64,000 bases of DNA from Pseudolabrys taiwanensis. GTDB lineage: Bacteria > Pseudomonadota > Alphaproteobacteria > Rhizobiales > Xanthobacteraceae. The stretch lies in assembly GCF_003367395.1 (NCBI RefSeq), contig NZ_CP031417.1, positions 4,799,501-4,863,500 of the forward strand, read 5' to 3'. The position numbers and the translations under genes are program-made. This document shows positions 27,163 through 41,200 of the stretch, in pieces. The notes beneath the pieces were generated by a model. The model saw only the letters and a list, made by a program, of their open reading frames with translations. It did no database searches and had not been told where the DNA came from. Within the stretch, counting starts at the first letter, position 1. Every line of letters starts with the position of its first letter.

Positions 27163-28605
27163 TTACCGCGGCAGCGTGGTCGAGCCCATCAGGTACTTGT
27201 CGACCGCGTGCGCGCACTGGCGGCCTTCGCGGATTGCCCACACCACCAGTGACTGGCCGCGGCGCATGTCACCCGCCGCGAACACCTTCGGCACCGACGT
27301 GATGTAGCTGTTCGTGTCGGCCGAGACGTTACCGCGGTTGTCGAGCGCGACGTCGAGCGTCTTGAGCATGCCCTCGTGCACCGGATGCACGAAGCCCATG
27401 GCGAGCAGCACGAGGTCGGCTTCGATCTCGAACTCGCTGCCGGGGATCGGCTGGAATTTCGCATCGGCATGCACGCAGTGCAGCTTCTTCACCTGACCGT
27501 TCTCGCCCGAGAACTTCTGGGTCAGCACGGAGAATTCGCGCTTGGCGCCTTCTTCGAGGCTCGACGAGATGCGCAGCTTGAGCGGCCACAGCGGCCAGGT
27601 GAGGTCCTTGTTCTCTTTCTGCGGCGGCTCAGGCGCCACCTCGAGATTGACGACCGAGACGGCGCCCTGGCGGATCGAGGTGCCGACGCAGTCGGAGCCG
27701 GTGTCGCCACCGCCGATGACGACCACCTTCTTGCCGGTGGCGAGGAGCGGCGCGACGTCGCCTTGCGCTTCGCCGGAGACGCGGCGGTTCTGCTGCGGCA
27801 GGAACTCCATCGCGAAATGGATGCCCTTGAGCTCGCGGCCCGGGATCGGCAGATCGCGGCCTTTTTCCGAGCCGCCGGAGAGCACGACGGCGTCGTAGTC
27901 CGCGGTCAGCTTGTCGACCGGCAGATCGACGCCGACATGGACGCCGTAATGGAAGGTCACGCCTTCCGCCGTCATCTGCTCGACGCGGCGGTCGATATGC
28001 ACCTTCTCCATCTTGAAGTCCGGAATGCCGTAGCGGAGCAGGCCGCCGGCCTTCGCCCAGCGCTCATAGACGTGCACGTCGTGACCGGCGCGCGCGAGCT
28101 GCTGCGCGCAGGCAAGGCCCGCCGGCCCTGAGCCGATGACGGCGACCTTCTTGCCGGTCTTGTGCGCGGCGATCTCGGGCTTGAGGCCCTGCTCGATGGC
28201 GCGATCGGCGATCGCGCATTCGATCGATTTGATGGTGACCGGATTGTCGTCGATGTTCAGCGTGCAGGACGCTTCGCACGGCGCCGGGCAGACGCGGCCC
28301 GTCACTTCCGGGAAGTTGTTGGTCGAGTGCAGGTTGCGCGCGGCCTCGTCCCAGCGCCCGCGATAGATGAGATCGTTCCAGTCGGGGATCTGGTTGTTGA
28401 CCGGGCAGCCGGTCGGCGCGTTCGAGATGCGCGTCGTGCCGTGGCAGTAGGGCACGCCGCAATCCATGCAGCGCGACGCCTGCTGACGCAGCTCATCCTC
28501 CGGCAGCGGCAGGACGAACTCGTGCCAATGCTTGATGCGCTCCGCGACCGGCTGATAGTCGCGGTCTTCGCGTTCGAATTCGAGAAACCCTGTGACCTTA
28601 CCCAT
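27163..28605 (-). CDS. gltD: glutamate synthase [NADPH] small chain
   Basis: The 480-residue FAD/Fe-S protein feeds electrons from NADPH to the GltB subunit. Visible motifs are an N-terminal adrenodoxin-reductase-like Fe-S region ([31 protein letters not shown]), FAD-binding [19 protein letters not shown] near 155, an NADPH-binding [15 protein letters not shown] near 290, and [20 protein letters not shown] near the end. It begins one base after the gltB stop, so the two form one operon transcribed from gltB. Confidence 0.96.
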   Translation of the reverse strand: MGKVTGFLEFEREDRDYQPVAERIKHWHEFVLPLPEDELRQQASRCMDCGVPYCHGTTRISNAPTGCPVNNQIPDWNDLIYRGRWDEAARNLHSTNNFPEVTGRVCPAPCEASCTLNIDDNPVTIKSIECAIADRAIEQGLKPEIAAHKTGKKVAVIGSGPAGLACAQQLARAGHDVHVYERWAKAGGLLRYGIPDFKMEKVHIDRRVEQMTAEGVTFHYGVHVGVDLPVDKLTADYDAVVLSGGSEKGRDLPIPGRELKGIHFAMEFLPQQNRRVSGEAQGDVAPLLATGKKVVVIGGGDTGSDCVGTSIRQGAVSVVNLEVAPEPPQKENKDLTWPLWPLKLRISSSLEEGAKREFSVLTQKFSGENGQVKKLHCVHADAKFQPIPGSEFEIEADLVLLAMGFVHPVHEGMLKTLDVALDNRGNVSADTNSYITSVPKVFAAGDMRRGQSLVVWAIREGRQCAHAVDKYLMGSTTLPR

Positions 28606-28606
28606 G

Positions 28607-33331
<4,725 letters not shown>

Positions 33332-33807
33332 TTCGCCCTACCTCGCCGTCTCGCCCCGTTTGGGCCCGCGGCGTACCCACCTCGTGCGCAGCACCTCTCA
33401 GCGCCGCGCGGACAAACCGCAAACCGATCTCGAGAAGGGCAGCCTTGCCCGGCGATTGCCGCTTGGCTGCTCCCGTTGGATGCCGTCCGTCGCGCCCCTG
33501 CCGAGAAGGCCAACCCAGACGGCACCGCCATTAGGACAGCATTGCTGTCCTAATGGACATTGCCAAATTTTGCACCGCCGTACAAGACCGGTCCACGTTA
33601 GAATGCATGCAACCTAGTCTTTTGTTGCGGCCGCGCTCAGCGCCTCGGCAAGAGAAGACCACGGTCCCCCCGTCCAGCGCAACGGCGTTGCGCGTGGACG
33701 CCCTCCAAAAATGCCCACCGATTAACCGTTTAACCGTGGTCGCGGGATTTACGCGCGGCTTTTTCGGCTTTGGCTAAGGTGACGCAAACAGGGAGAGGAA
33801 CTCTGCC
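33332..33807. other. 476-bp intergenic region upstream of gltB
   Basis: The gap separates the divergent gltB and DoxX genes. Short open frames here look random in composition. Apart from the 29-bp palindrome (listed separately) no repeat, RNA or promoter was recognised with confidence. The part nearest gltB is probably a long 5' leader; the part nearest DoxX contains AGGGAGAGGA, the probable ribosome-binding site of that gene. Confidence 0.5.
33528..33556. promoter_or_regulatory. perfect 29-bp palindrome, candidate gltB operator
   Basis: Arms CCATTAGGACAGCA (33528-33541) and TGCTGTCCTAATGG (33543-33556) are perfectly complementary around a single T. The centre is 211 bp upstream of the gltB start, within the divergent promoter zone. 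An Lrp/AsnC-type or other dimeric regulator of nitrogen or amino-acid metabolism would suit such a site, but no such match was verified. It lacks a run of T, so it is not a terminator. Confidence 0.6.
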
Positions 33808-34527
33808 ATGAGCGACATCGCCGCCACGCCGCGTCCGCTCAAGTCCATGCCCGGTGATATGGCCATGTCCCGCCTTGCGGACCGGTTGGCCGCGCTGGCG
33901 CCGCAGGAGCCGCTGAATCTGACCTCACTGCAGGCGACTTCCATGCCGCGGCCGTCGCCCGCCGTCGCCGCAGCGATGGCCACCAGCAAAGCGATCGCCG
34001 CTCGGGCCGCCGAACGCGCGCGCCGCTCGCGCTCGGTCACGGGCCTGCTGATCGACGGCTTCATATCGGCCTGCGCGCTGGTGCCTTACGCGCTGGTCGC
34101 GCTGGCCCTGCGGCTGGTGATGGCCCGGGTCTTTTTCCTCGACGGGCAGGCGCACATCGACGGCCCGCGCATACCGCTGCAGGTTCAGGATTTCAGCTTC
34201 GCGGCGATGCTGCCGCTGCAGGTCAGACCGGAGACGTTCGGCGGCCTCTTCACGCAATATCCGCCGCTGCCGGTGCCGCCGGCGCTCGTCGCGACGGTCG
34301 TGAGCTATGCCGAGTTCGCGCTCCCGGTTCTGCTCGTGCTGGGCCTGGCGACGCGCTTTGCGGCGCTGTCGTTGTTGGCCGTCACCGTGCTGCTCCAGGT
34401 CTATGTGATGCCGCAGGCGCTGTGGACTACTCACGTTTATTGGGCGGCCGCGCTGCTCGTGCTGCTGTCGCAGGGCCCGGGACAGCTTTCGCTCGACGCG
34501 TTGATCCGCCGCATCGCGCGGCGCTGA
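33808..34527 (+). CDS. DoxX-family membrane protein
   Basis: The 239-residue protein has a basic, polar N-terminal 75 residues (ERARRSRSVTGLLIDGF), then about four hydrophobic helices (ALVPYALVALALRLVM..., VPPALVATVVSYAEFALPVLLVLG, FAALSLLAVTVLLQVYVMP and WAAALLVLLSQG). The pattern YAEFALPVLLVLGLATR fits DoxX. Such proteins sit in the inner membrane with roles only partly known. It begins at an ATG with GGGAGAGGA upstream and is followed 13 bases later by a proline-rich exported protein. Confidence 0.8.
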   Translation: MSDIAATPRPLKSMPGDMAMSRLADRLAALAPQEPLNLTSLQATSMPRPSPAVAAAMATSKAIAARAAERARRSRSVTGLLIDGFISACALVPYALVALALRLVMARVFFLDGQAHIDGPRIPLQVQDFSFAAMLPLQVRPETFGGLFTQYPPLPVPPALVATVVSYAEFALPVLLVLGLATRFAALSLLAVTVLLQVYVMPQALWTTHVYWAAALLVLLSQGPGQLSLDALIRRIARR

Positions 34528-34540
34528 GGGGGGGGCCGAC

Positions 34541-35143
34541 GTGAAGCGCGCCCTGACAATCGGAATTGTCGGCGCGGCGCTCGCCGCCACGTTCTGCGGC
34601 GTCACCGCATACGGCGAGGAGCCGTCGTCGATGCAGGTCGCGCAAGCCGCCGATGCTTACGCGCCGCGCTATGACTTCGGTCCGCGCATCATCCATGTGC
34701 CGCAGCCGGACGAGGAGGATGCCGCCTACGTACCGAACGGGCGCGCGATGCCCGATGAGGATGACGATGCCGACGCGCCGCCGCCGCCGCCGCGCCGGCA
34801 AAGCGGGCCGCGCCCGCGGCTGCAGCAGAGCAGCGCGCCGCCGTCCGCGCCGCGCCGCAAGCCTTATACGGTCGCCACGCCCGAGCCCTCGGCTCCCGTG
34901 AAGCGGCGCACCGTCCTGAGCGCTCCCCTTCACGATGGGCCGACGCCGATCCGGCCGACACCGCGCTACGTCAAGGAGACCGGCGCGAAGTTCGCGCCGT
35001 CGCCGCCGCCCGGCTATACGCCGCCGTCGAATGTGCCGGCGGAGGCAGCTGCGGTGCCGCCAGAACCGGCGCCGGACGTCGCGCCACGGAGCGCCGCGCC
35101 CCAAAGCAGCGTGCCACCGAACGATACGCCGGCGAGCGAATAA
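34541..35143 (+). CDS. proline-rich exported hypothetical protein
   Basis: The 200-residue product starts at GTG and carries a Sec signal (ALTIGIVGAALAATFCGVTA). What follows is low-complexity: an acidic stretch (DEDDDADAPPPPPRR) near residue 72, then Pro/Ala/Ser-rich linker to the end. No domain could be named. It is next to DoxX in what is probably a two-gene unit (13-bp gap), so it may be an envelope partner. Function unknown. Confidence 0.6.
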   Translation: MKRALTIGIVGAALAATFCGVTAYGEEPSSMQVAQAADAYAPRYDFGPRIIHVPQPDEEDAAYVPNGRAMPDEDDDADAPPPPPRRQSGPRPRLQQSSAPPSAPRRKPYTVATPEPSAPVKRRTVLSAPLHDGPTPIRPTPRYVKETGAKFAPSPPPGYTPPSNVPAEAAAVPPEPAPDVAPRSAAPQSSVPPNDTPASE

Positions 35144-35160
35144 ACCGATCCGCATACGCG

Positions 35161-35276
35161 TCGTCATGCCCGGGCCCGACCCGGGCATCCATGAGGCCGT
35201 GCCGCAGGCTTAAACGAACGCACAGCTCTCAAGCGCGAGATTCAGCATGGATTGCCGGATCAAGTCCGGCAATGAG
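35161..35276. repeat. palindromic intergenic repeat (family A)
   Basis: CGTCATGCCCGGG and CCCGGGCATCCATG form the first hairpin (35161-35192). A second, GGATTGCCGG plus CCGGCAATGAG, follows at 35247-35276. It lies between the exported protein gene and the hsp20 terminator. Confidence 0.7.
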
Positions 35277-35310
35277 TGCATGGAGATGCGCGGGCTGCGA
35301 GGGAATGCGC

Positions 35311-35345
35311 AAAAAAAAGCGCCCCGGGGCATCCGGGGCGCTTCT
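35311..35345 (-). terminator. Rho-independent terminator of hsp20
   Basis: On the minus strand the stem AGCGCCCCGG/CCGGGGCGCT (10 bp, loop of five bases) is followed by eight T. It lies 24 bp downstream of the hsp20 stop. This is as strong a terminator as any in the window. Confidence 0.85.
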
Positions 35346-35368
35346 CTTTGGAGGTTGTCGCTGGGTGA

Positions 35369-35824
35369 TTAAGCGGCGACCTTGGTGTCAATAACTTCCG
35401 GCTTGGCCTGACCGTTCCCGATCGGAATCTGGCGCGGCTTCTTGGCCTCCGGAATCTCGCGCACGAGATCGACGTGCAGGAGACCGTTCTCGAGCTGCGC
35501 GCTCTTCACGACCACATGGTCGGCGAGCTGGAAGACGCGCTCGAAGGCGCGTGCGGCGATACCCTGGTGCAATACCTGGCCGCGCTGCTCTTCCTTCGCC
35601 TGCTTGGCGCCTTTGATGGTCAGGGTGTTTTCTTTGGTCTCGATCGAGAGGTCGTCCTGGCCGAAGCCGGCGACCGCGACCGTGATGCGGTAGTCGTTCT
35701 CACCCGTGCGCTCGATGTTGTAGGGCGGATAGCCCGGGGCGGACTCGAAGCCATCCAGCATCGAGAACAGGCGGTCGAAGCCGACGGTGGAACGGTAAAG
35801 GGGAGCAAGATCGAATGTACGCAT
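35369..35824 (-). CDS. small heat-shock protein, Hsp20 / alpha-crystallin family
   Basis: The 151-residue protein begins MRTFDLAPLYRSTVGFDRLF, the usual class A start of rhizobial Hsp20. The alpha-crystallin domain follows: YPPYNIERTGENDYRITVAVAGFGQDDL, ENTLTIKGAK, and FERVFQLADHVVVKSAQLENGLLHVDLVREIPE, ending near the IPI motif (RQIPIGNG). These ATP-independent chaperones hold unfolding proteins under heat. The ATG at 35824 was selected because GGAGGA precedes it at the right distance and because the ROSE thermometer (35828-35908) ends at this site. Other starts upstream would place the RNA element inside the frame. Confidence 0.93.
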   Translation of the reverse strand: MRTFDLAPLYRSTVGFDRLFSMLDGFESAPGYPPYNIERTGENDYRITVAVAGFGQDDLSIETKENTLTIKGAKQAKEEQRGQVLHQGIAARAFERVFQLADHVVVKSAQLENGLLHVDLVREIPEAKKPRQIPIGNGQAKPEVIDTKVAA

Positions 35825-35827
35825 AAG

Positions 35828-35908
35828 CATATCCTCCGTGTTGAGCGACATGCGGCGGTCCGCCATCTGGCCGGACCACGCCGTGCGCAGCCGTGATTGG
35901 CCTGCGCA
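35828..35908 (-). promoter_or_regulatory. ROSE-type RNA thermometer of hsp20
   Basis: Read on the minus strand, three hairpins occur in a row. The first (35884-35908) is TGCGCAG...CTGCGCA with a CC/GG extension. The second (35857-35877) is GGTCCG...CGGACC. The third (35828-35852) pairs CATGTCGCTC with GAGGATATG with one unpaired G, so UCGCU covers the Shine-Dalgarno GGAGGA. The U(U/C)GCU motif facing AGGA is the known hallmark of ROSE elements, which melt on warming and permit translation. Confidence 0.85.
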
Positions 35909-35915
35909 TAAAACG

Positions 35916-35944
35916 ATATGGGTAGGTGCCTCCGGCGCCGCAAG
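35916..35944 (-). promoter_or_regulatory. candidate heat-shock (RpoH-like) promoter of hsp20
   Basis: On the minus strand CTTGCG (35944-35939) is followed after 15 bases by ACCCATAT (35923-35916). They resemble the heat-shock consensus (CTTGAA and CCCCATNT). Transcription would start just before the first ROSE hairpin. Agreement of position with the RNA element supports this, but the -35 match is only partial. Confidence 0.5.
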
Positions 35945-36075
35945 AGGGTGAGGGCTGTCGCGATAAGTCTATGAATTATAAATGGATTTATATCCGGCAG
36001 CACGCTGACATTGAGCGCGTCCGCCGCCCTGCTATAAGGCCCGAGGCACTTTCCGCCCGGTCGATTCCGGCTTTC

Positions 36076-37020
36076 ATGAAGCTCGTTTCCATTCCCGCCA
36101 ATCCGGTGCCCGACAATGTCGTGTCGGGCGTGGTTAAGACGCCGGACAATGTGAGCTTACGTTTTGCGCGCTGGGCGCCGCCGCCCGGCCGGCGCGGCAC
36201 CGTGGTCGTGCTGCAGGGCCGCGCCGAGTACATCGAAAAGTATTTCGAGACGGTGCGTGATCTGCGCGCGCGCGGTTTCGCGGTGGCGACGTTCGATTGG
36301 CGCGGGCAGGGGCTGTCCGACCGCGCGCTGTCGGACAAGCGCAAGGGCTACGTCCGCAACTTCAAGGAATACGCCACCGACCTTGCCGCCATCATGGAGC
36401 AGGTCGTGCTGCCGGATTGCCCGCCGCCGATATACCTGCTGGCGCACTCGATGGGCGGCGCCATTGCCGTCGCCGCCTGCCACGACGGCAGCCGGTGGTT
36501 CGAAAGGGTGGTCTTGTCGGCGCCGATGATCGCGTTGCCGCCGTCGCCGCTGACCCGCGTGGCGGGCCCGCTGGCCCGCACCTTGCGCCTGTTCGGCAGC
36601 GGTTCGGCCTATGTGCCGACCGGCAACGGCGCGCTCACCGGCAAGCAGGAATTCATCGAGAATCCGCTCACCTCCGACCCGGTGCGCTACGCGCGCAACG
36701 CCGCGGTGCTGGAGGAGGAGCCGGAACTGGGGCTGGGCGCGCCGACGGTCGCATGGGCGGACGCCGCGCTGCGCCTCATGAAGCGCTTCGCCCAGCCGAG
36801 CTACGCCGGCCGCATTCGCCAGCCGATGCTGATGGTCGCGGCCGGCCGCGACCAGGTCGTCTCGACGCCGGCCATCGAGCAGTTCGGCATGAACCTGCTC
36901 GCCGGCCGGCATCTCATCCTGGCGGGCGCCAAGCACGAACTCCTGCAGGAGCAGGATCACTACCGCGGCCAGTTCTGGGCCGCCTTCGATGCCTTCGTGC
37001 CCGGCACACCGCGTTATTAA
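36076..37020 (+). CDS. alpha/beta hydrolase, lysophospholipase (PldB) type
   Basis: The 314-residue protein has an alpha/beta hydrolase fold: oxyanion region VVLQGRAEYIEKYF near residue 55, nucleophile elbow LAHSMGGAIA near 140, a cap region with TGNGALTGK, and a His near the end (AGAKHELLQE). The FDWRGQGLSDR motif is shared with PldB-like lysophospholipases and monoglyceride lipases. It probably hydrolyses lyso-phospholipid or another monoester; the cell position is not shown. ATG 36076 was preferred, since the longer upstream frame crosses the divergent hsp20 promoter. Confidence 0.85.
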   Translation: MKLVSIPANPVPDNVVSGVVKTPDNVSLRFARWAPPPGRRGTVVVLQGRAEYIEKYFETVRDLRARGFAVATFDWRGQGLSDRALSDKRKGYVRNFKEYATDLAAIMEQVVLPDCPPPIYLLAHSMGGAIAVAACHDGSRWFERVVLSAPMIALPPSPLTRVAGPLARTLRLFGSGSAYVPTGNGALTGKQEFIENPLTSDPVRYARNAAVLEEEPELGLGAPTVAWADAALRLMKRFAQPSYAGRIRQPMLMVAAGRDQVVSTPAIEQFGMNLLAGRHLILAGAKHELLQEQDHYRGQFWAAFDAFVPGTPRY

Positions 37021-37031
37021 GGCGACGGCGC

Positions 37032-38195
37032 TCAGTCAGCCGCCGCCGGCTTCTCCTGCGATGCCTGCTTCACCGGCAACGGTTGCACCGGCGAGCCGGG
37101 TCCGATCTTCTGCAGGTTGCCGCTGATCACGTTGTCGCCTTCGGCGACGCCCTTGTCGATGGCGACGAGCGGACCGTCGGTGGGCCCAAGCGAGACGAGA
37201 CGCATCTCCGCCTTGCCGTCCTTGCCAACGACATAGACGAACTTACCGAGCTGGCTCGAGCCGAGGGCAATCTGCGGCACCACCAGCGCGTCGGGCTTCT
37301 CGCTCACGGCCAGGCGGACGCGGACGTATTGGCCCGGCAGCAGTGTGCCCTTGGCGTTGGCGACAGTCGCCCGCGCGACGATGGTACCGGTCGACCGATC
37401 GATGTTGTTATCGATGAAGGTCACCGTGCCGGTGTAACGCGCCTTGTCGTCGCCCGGCACGAACACTTCGGCCTGGATCGGGCCGCGAGCCCGCGCCTTT
37501 TCGATCGTCGCAAGATCGGTCTCGCTCGGATTGAACGTCACGTAGATCGGGTCGAGCTGCACCAGCGTGTTGACGGTCGAATTGGCGGCCGTCACCAGCG
37601 CGCCGACGGACGCCTGGTTGCGGCCGAGGCGGCCGGAGAACGGCGCGGTGATCTTGGTGTAGCCGAGATTGATCTCGGCGGTCCGCACCGCCGCCTGGTC
37701 GATCGCCAAAGTCGCTTCGGCCTGGCGCAGCGCCGAGGTGCGCTGCTCGTAGGTGTTCTTGTCGAGATAGCCGCTGCTGGCGAGGCTGGAGCCGCGGTCG
37801 ACATTGCCGCGCGCGTAATCGAGCGCGGCGGTGTCGCGCTGCAGCTGGGCTTTGGCCGAGTCGAGCGCCGCCTGGAAGTCGCGCGGATCGATCGTATAGA
37901 TCAGATCGCCTTCCTTCACGTCCGACCCGTCCGGCACGTGCTGCTGTTGCACGTAGCCGGCGATCTTCGCCTGCAGCGCGATGTTGCGGATCGCCTCGGT
38001 GCGCGCCGAATACTCGAGATAGATCGGGATCGTCTTTTTCACGATCTTCGTCACCGGCACCGGCATCGCCATCATCGCCGGATTCGGCGTCGCGGCGCCC
38101 GCGCTTTCACTGAACAGCGGCCGGATGGCGAGGACGGCCCCGACAAGGACAACCGCGCCAACGGCAACGCCGGCATAGAGTTTCCATTTGTTCAT
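37032..38195 (-). CDS. RND efflux pump periplasmic adaptor (MFP) subunit
   Basis: The 387-residue protein has an N-terminal membrane anchor (LYAGVAVGAVVLVGAVLAI). Then comes the membrane-fusion fold: TEAIRNIALQAKIAGYV, the lipoyl halves (VPDGSDVKEGDLIYTIDPRDF and LGYTKITAPFSGRLGRNQASVG), an alpha-hairpin (ALDSAKAQLQRDTAALDYAR), and a beta-barrel (FVPGDDKARYTGTVTFIDN). It bridges the RND pump to an outer-membrane channel. The gene follows the pump gene by 19 bases, the reverse of the usual adaptor-first order. ATG 38195 has AGGAG upstream; a TTG three codons earlier is an alternative. Confidence 0.92.
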   Translation of the reverse strand: MNKWKLYAGVAVGAVVLVGAVLAIRPLFSESAGAATPNPAMMAMPVPVTKIVKKTIPIYLEYSARTEAIRNIALQAKIAGYVQQQHVPDGSDVKEGDLIYTIDPRDFQAALDSAKAQLQRDTAALDYARGNVDRGSSLASSGYLDKNTYEQRTSALRQAEATLAIDQAAVRTAEINLGYTKITAPFSGRLGRNQASVGALVTAANSTVNTLVQLDPIYVTFNPSETDLATIEKARARGPIQAEVFVPGDDKARYTGTVTFIDNNIDRSTGTIVARATVANAKGTLLPGQYVRVRLAVSEKPDALVVPQIALGSSQLGKFVYVVGKDGKAEMRLVSLGPTDGPLVAIDKGVAEGDNVISGNLQKIGPGSPVQPLPVKQASQEKPAAAD

Positions 38196-38214
38196 GAGAT
38201 CCAACTCCTAATTC

Positions 38215-41200
38215 CTATTCGGCCGGCTCTGCATGGCCGTGGACATGGTGACCGCCCGATGCGTGCGCCCGGTCGGCCCGGCGCTCGCGCATCCGCTCGA
38301 TGATCACGTAGAACACCGGGACGAAAGCGAGCGTGAGAACGGTGGCGGCGAGCATGCCGCCGAACACTGTGGTGCCGATCGACTGACGGCTGGCGGCGCC
38401 AGCGCCGCTCGCGATCATCAACGGCACGACGCCGAGGATGAAGGCGAAGGCCGTCATGAGGATCGGACGCAGTCGCAGACGCGCGGCCTCCATGGCGGCA
38501 TCGACGATGTCGAGGCCTTCCTCGCGCCGGCGCTTGGCGAACTCGACGATCAGAATCGCGTTTTTGGCGGCGAGGCCGACCAACATCACGAAGCCGATCT
38601 GCGAGTAGACGTCGGTCTGCATGCCACGCATCCACAGGGCAAACAGCGCGCCGAACAAAGCGAGCGGCACGGCGAGCAGCACCATGAACGGCATCGACCA
38701 GCTTTCATACTGAGCCGCCAGGATGAGGAACACGAACACGACGGCGAGCGAGAACACCACCGTGGCGATCGAGCCCGCTTTGAGTTCCTGGTAAGTGATA
38801 CCGGTCCACTCGTAACCGAAGTCCTTCGGCAAGGCGGTCGCCGCCGCGCGCTGCATCGCCTCGACCGCCTGGCCCGAACTGTAGCCGGGCGCCGGTCCGC
38901 CATTGATGAGCGCCGACGGATAGTTGTTGTAATGCGGCACGGTCTCCGGCCCGACGATCGGCTTGAGCTCGCCGAGCGTATTCAGCGGTACCATGCCGCC
39001 GGTGTTGTTTCGCACATAGAGGCGCGAGAGGTCGGTCGAAGACGCGCGCGATTCTTCGTTGGCCTGCAAGGTCACGCGGAAGGTGCGGCCGAACAGGTTG
39101 AAGTCGTTCACGTAGAGCGAGCCGAGATAAATCTGCAGGGTGTTGAACACGTCCGGCAGGTTCAGGCCGAGCAGCTTCGCCTTGTTGCGATCGAGGTCGT
39201 ATTGGTATTGCGGCGTCGACGTGCTGAACGACGTGAACAGCTGATGCGCGTTCAATTCCGGCTGCTTGCGCGCCTCCGCGATCAATGCCTGTGCGGCGTC
39301 GTTGAGAGCGACGCTGCCGCGTCCGGCCAGATCTTCGAGTTGGAATTCGAAGCCGCCCGTGGCGCCGAGACCGGGAATAGAAGGCGGATCGAAGCTCAGC
39401 ACGATGGCTTCCGGAATGCCGAGCAATTTCGGCCGCACCTGGTTGACCAGGTTGGTCGCGCTCTGCTCCGGCGGTCGCTCGCTCCAAGGCTTCAGGATGG
39501 CGAACTCCACCGCCGAATTCGACTGCTGGGCATTGGTGAGGAAGTTAAGGCCGCTGATCGAACCGACAATGTCGACGCCCGGGGTTGCCTGCAGGATGTC
39601 GCGCACCTTGGCGGCGACGGCGTCGGTACGTTCCAGCGCCGCGCCGTCAGGCAATTGGATCACGACGAAAAAGTAGCCTTGGTCTTCCACCGGCAGGAAG
39701 GTCGATGGAATGCGCAAGGACACCAGGTAGGTGACGCCGAGCGTCGCCACAAACAACGCCATCATGGCCCAGCGGAAGCGAACCAAGGTGCGCACGCTGT
39801 TGGCGTAGACGTGCGACATCCAGCCGAAACCGTCATTGAACCAGCGGAAGGGCGCGAAGGTCGTCTCGCCGCGATGGCGCAGGAACACGGCGCTGAGCGC
39901 CGGCGACAATGTCAGCGAGTTGAAGGCGGAGATGCCCACCGAAATCGCGACGGTGAGCGCGAACTGGTTGTACATGCGGCCGGTGACGCCGGGGATGAAG
40001 GCGACCGGGATGAACACGGCCATCAGCACCGCGGTGGTGGCGACGATCGGGCCGGTCACCTCCTTCATGGCGACTCGTGTCGCTTCGAGTGGCGGTAACC
40101 CGGCCTCGAGTTGTCGCTCGACGTTCTCCACCACGACGATGGCGTCGTCGACCACGAGGCCGATCGCCAGCACCATGCCGAGAAGGCTGAGCATGTTGAG
40201 CGAGAAGCCCAGGAGATACATCACCGCCATGGTCGCGACGAGCGAGACGGGGATGGCGATGATCGGAATGATCGTCGTGCGCCAGCTTTGCAGGAAGACG
40301 AAGACCACGAAGACGACCAGCACCAGCGCTTCGAGAAGCGTGACGACGACGTCGTGCATCGACTCGGAAACGAAGCGCGTCGTGTCGTAGTGCATCGCGT
40401 ATTCGATGCCCTTCGGGAAGCGCTGCGATAGCTCCTCCATTTTGGCCTTCACGTGGGCCTGAAGGTCGAGGGCATTCGACCCGGGTCGCTGGAACAGCGC
40501 AACGACGACGGTCGGATCTTTGCCGAAGTAGGCGGACGACGAATATTGCAACGCGCCGAGCTCGATGCGCGCGACGTCGCGCAGGCGCACGACGGAGCCC
40601 GCCTGCGAATCGGAGCGCACGACAATGTCGCCGAACTGCTCAGGCGAGCTCAGACGGCCCGTCGTGTTCACCTGCATTTCGAAGGCGGTGCCCGGAGGGG
40701 CGGGCGACTGGCCGATCTTGCCGGCCGCGACCTGCACGTTCTGTTCCTGGATCGCCTGCTGCACGTCGACGGCGGTGATGCCGAGATTGGCGAGCTTGTC
40801 CGGGTTGAGCCAGATGCGCATCGAGTAGCGCCGCTCGCCGAAGATCTGGACGTCGCCGACGCCGTCGAGCCGCTTCAACGGATCGACGATCTGCAGATAG
40901 GCATAATTGCTGAGCGTGACCGGATCGACCGAGCCGTCCGGCGACGTCAAGTTGACGATGAGGACGAAGTTCGGGTTCTGCTTCTTGATGGTGATGCCGG
41001 CCTGGTTGACGATCGGCGGCAGTGCGGCCGAGGCTTGCGCCACGCGGTTCTGCACGTCCACCGCGGCGATGCTCAGCGGATAGCCGACGTCGAAGGTCAC
41101 CGTGATGGTGGACGAGCCGTCGTTCGACGACGACGAGGACATATACGTCATGCCCTGCACGCCGTTGATCTGCTGCTCGAGCGGCGTCGTCACGGTGTCG

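Noticed and set aside
38233-40098. Open frame of 621 codons on the plus strand
   Set aside because: It mirrors the RND pump gene and is His/Arg/Asp-rich without domains.
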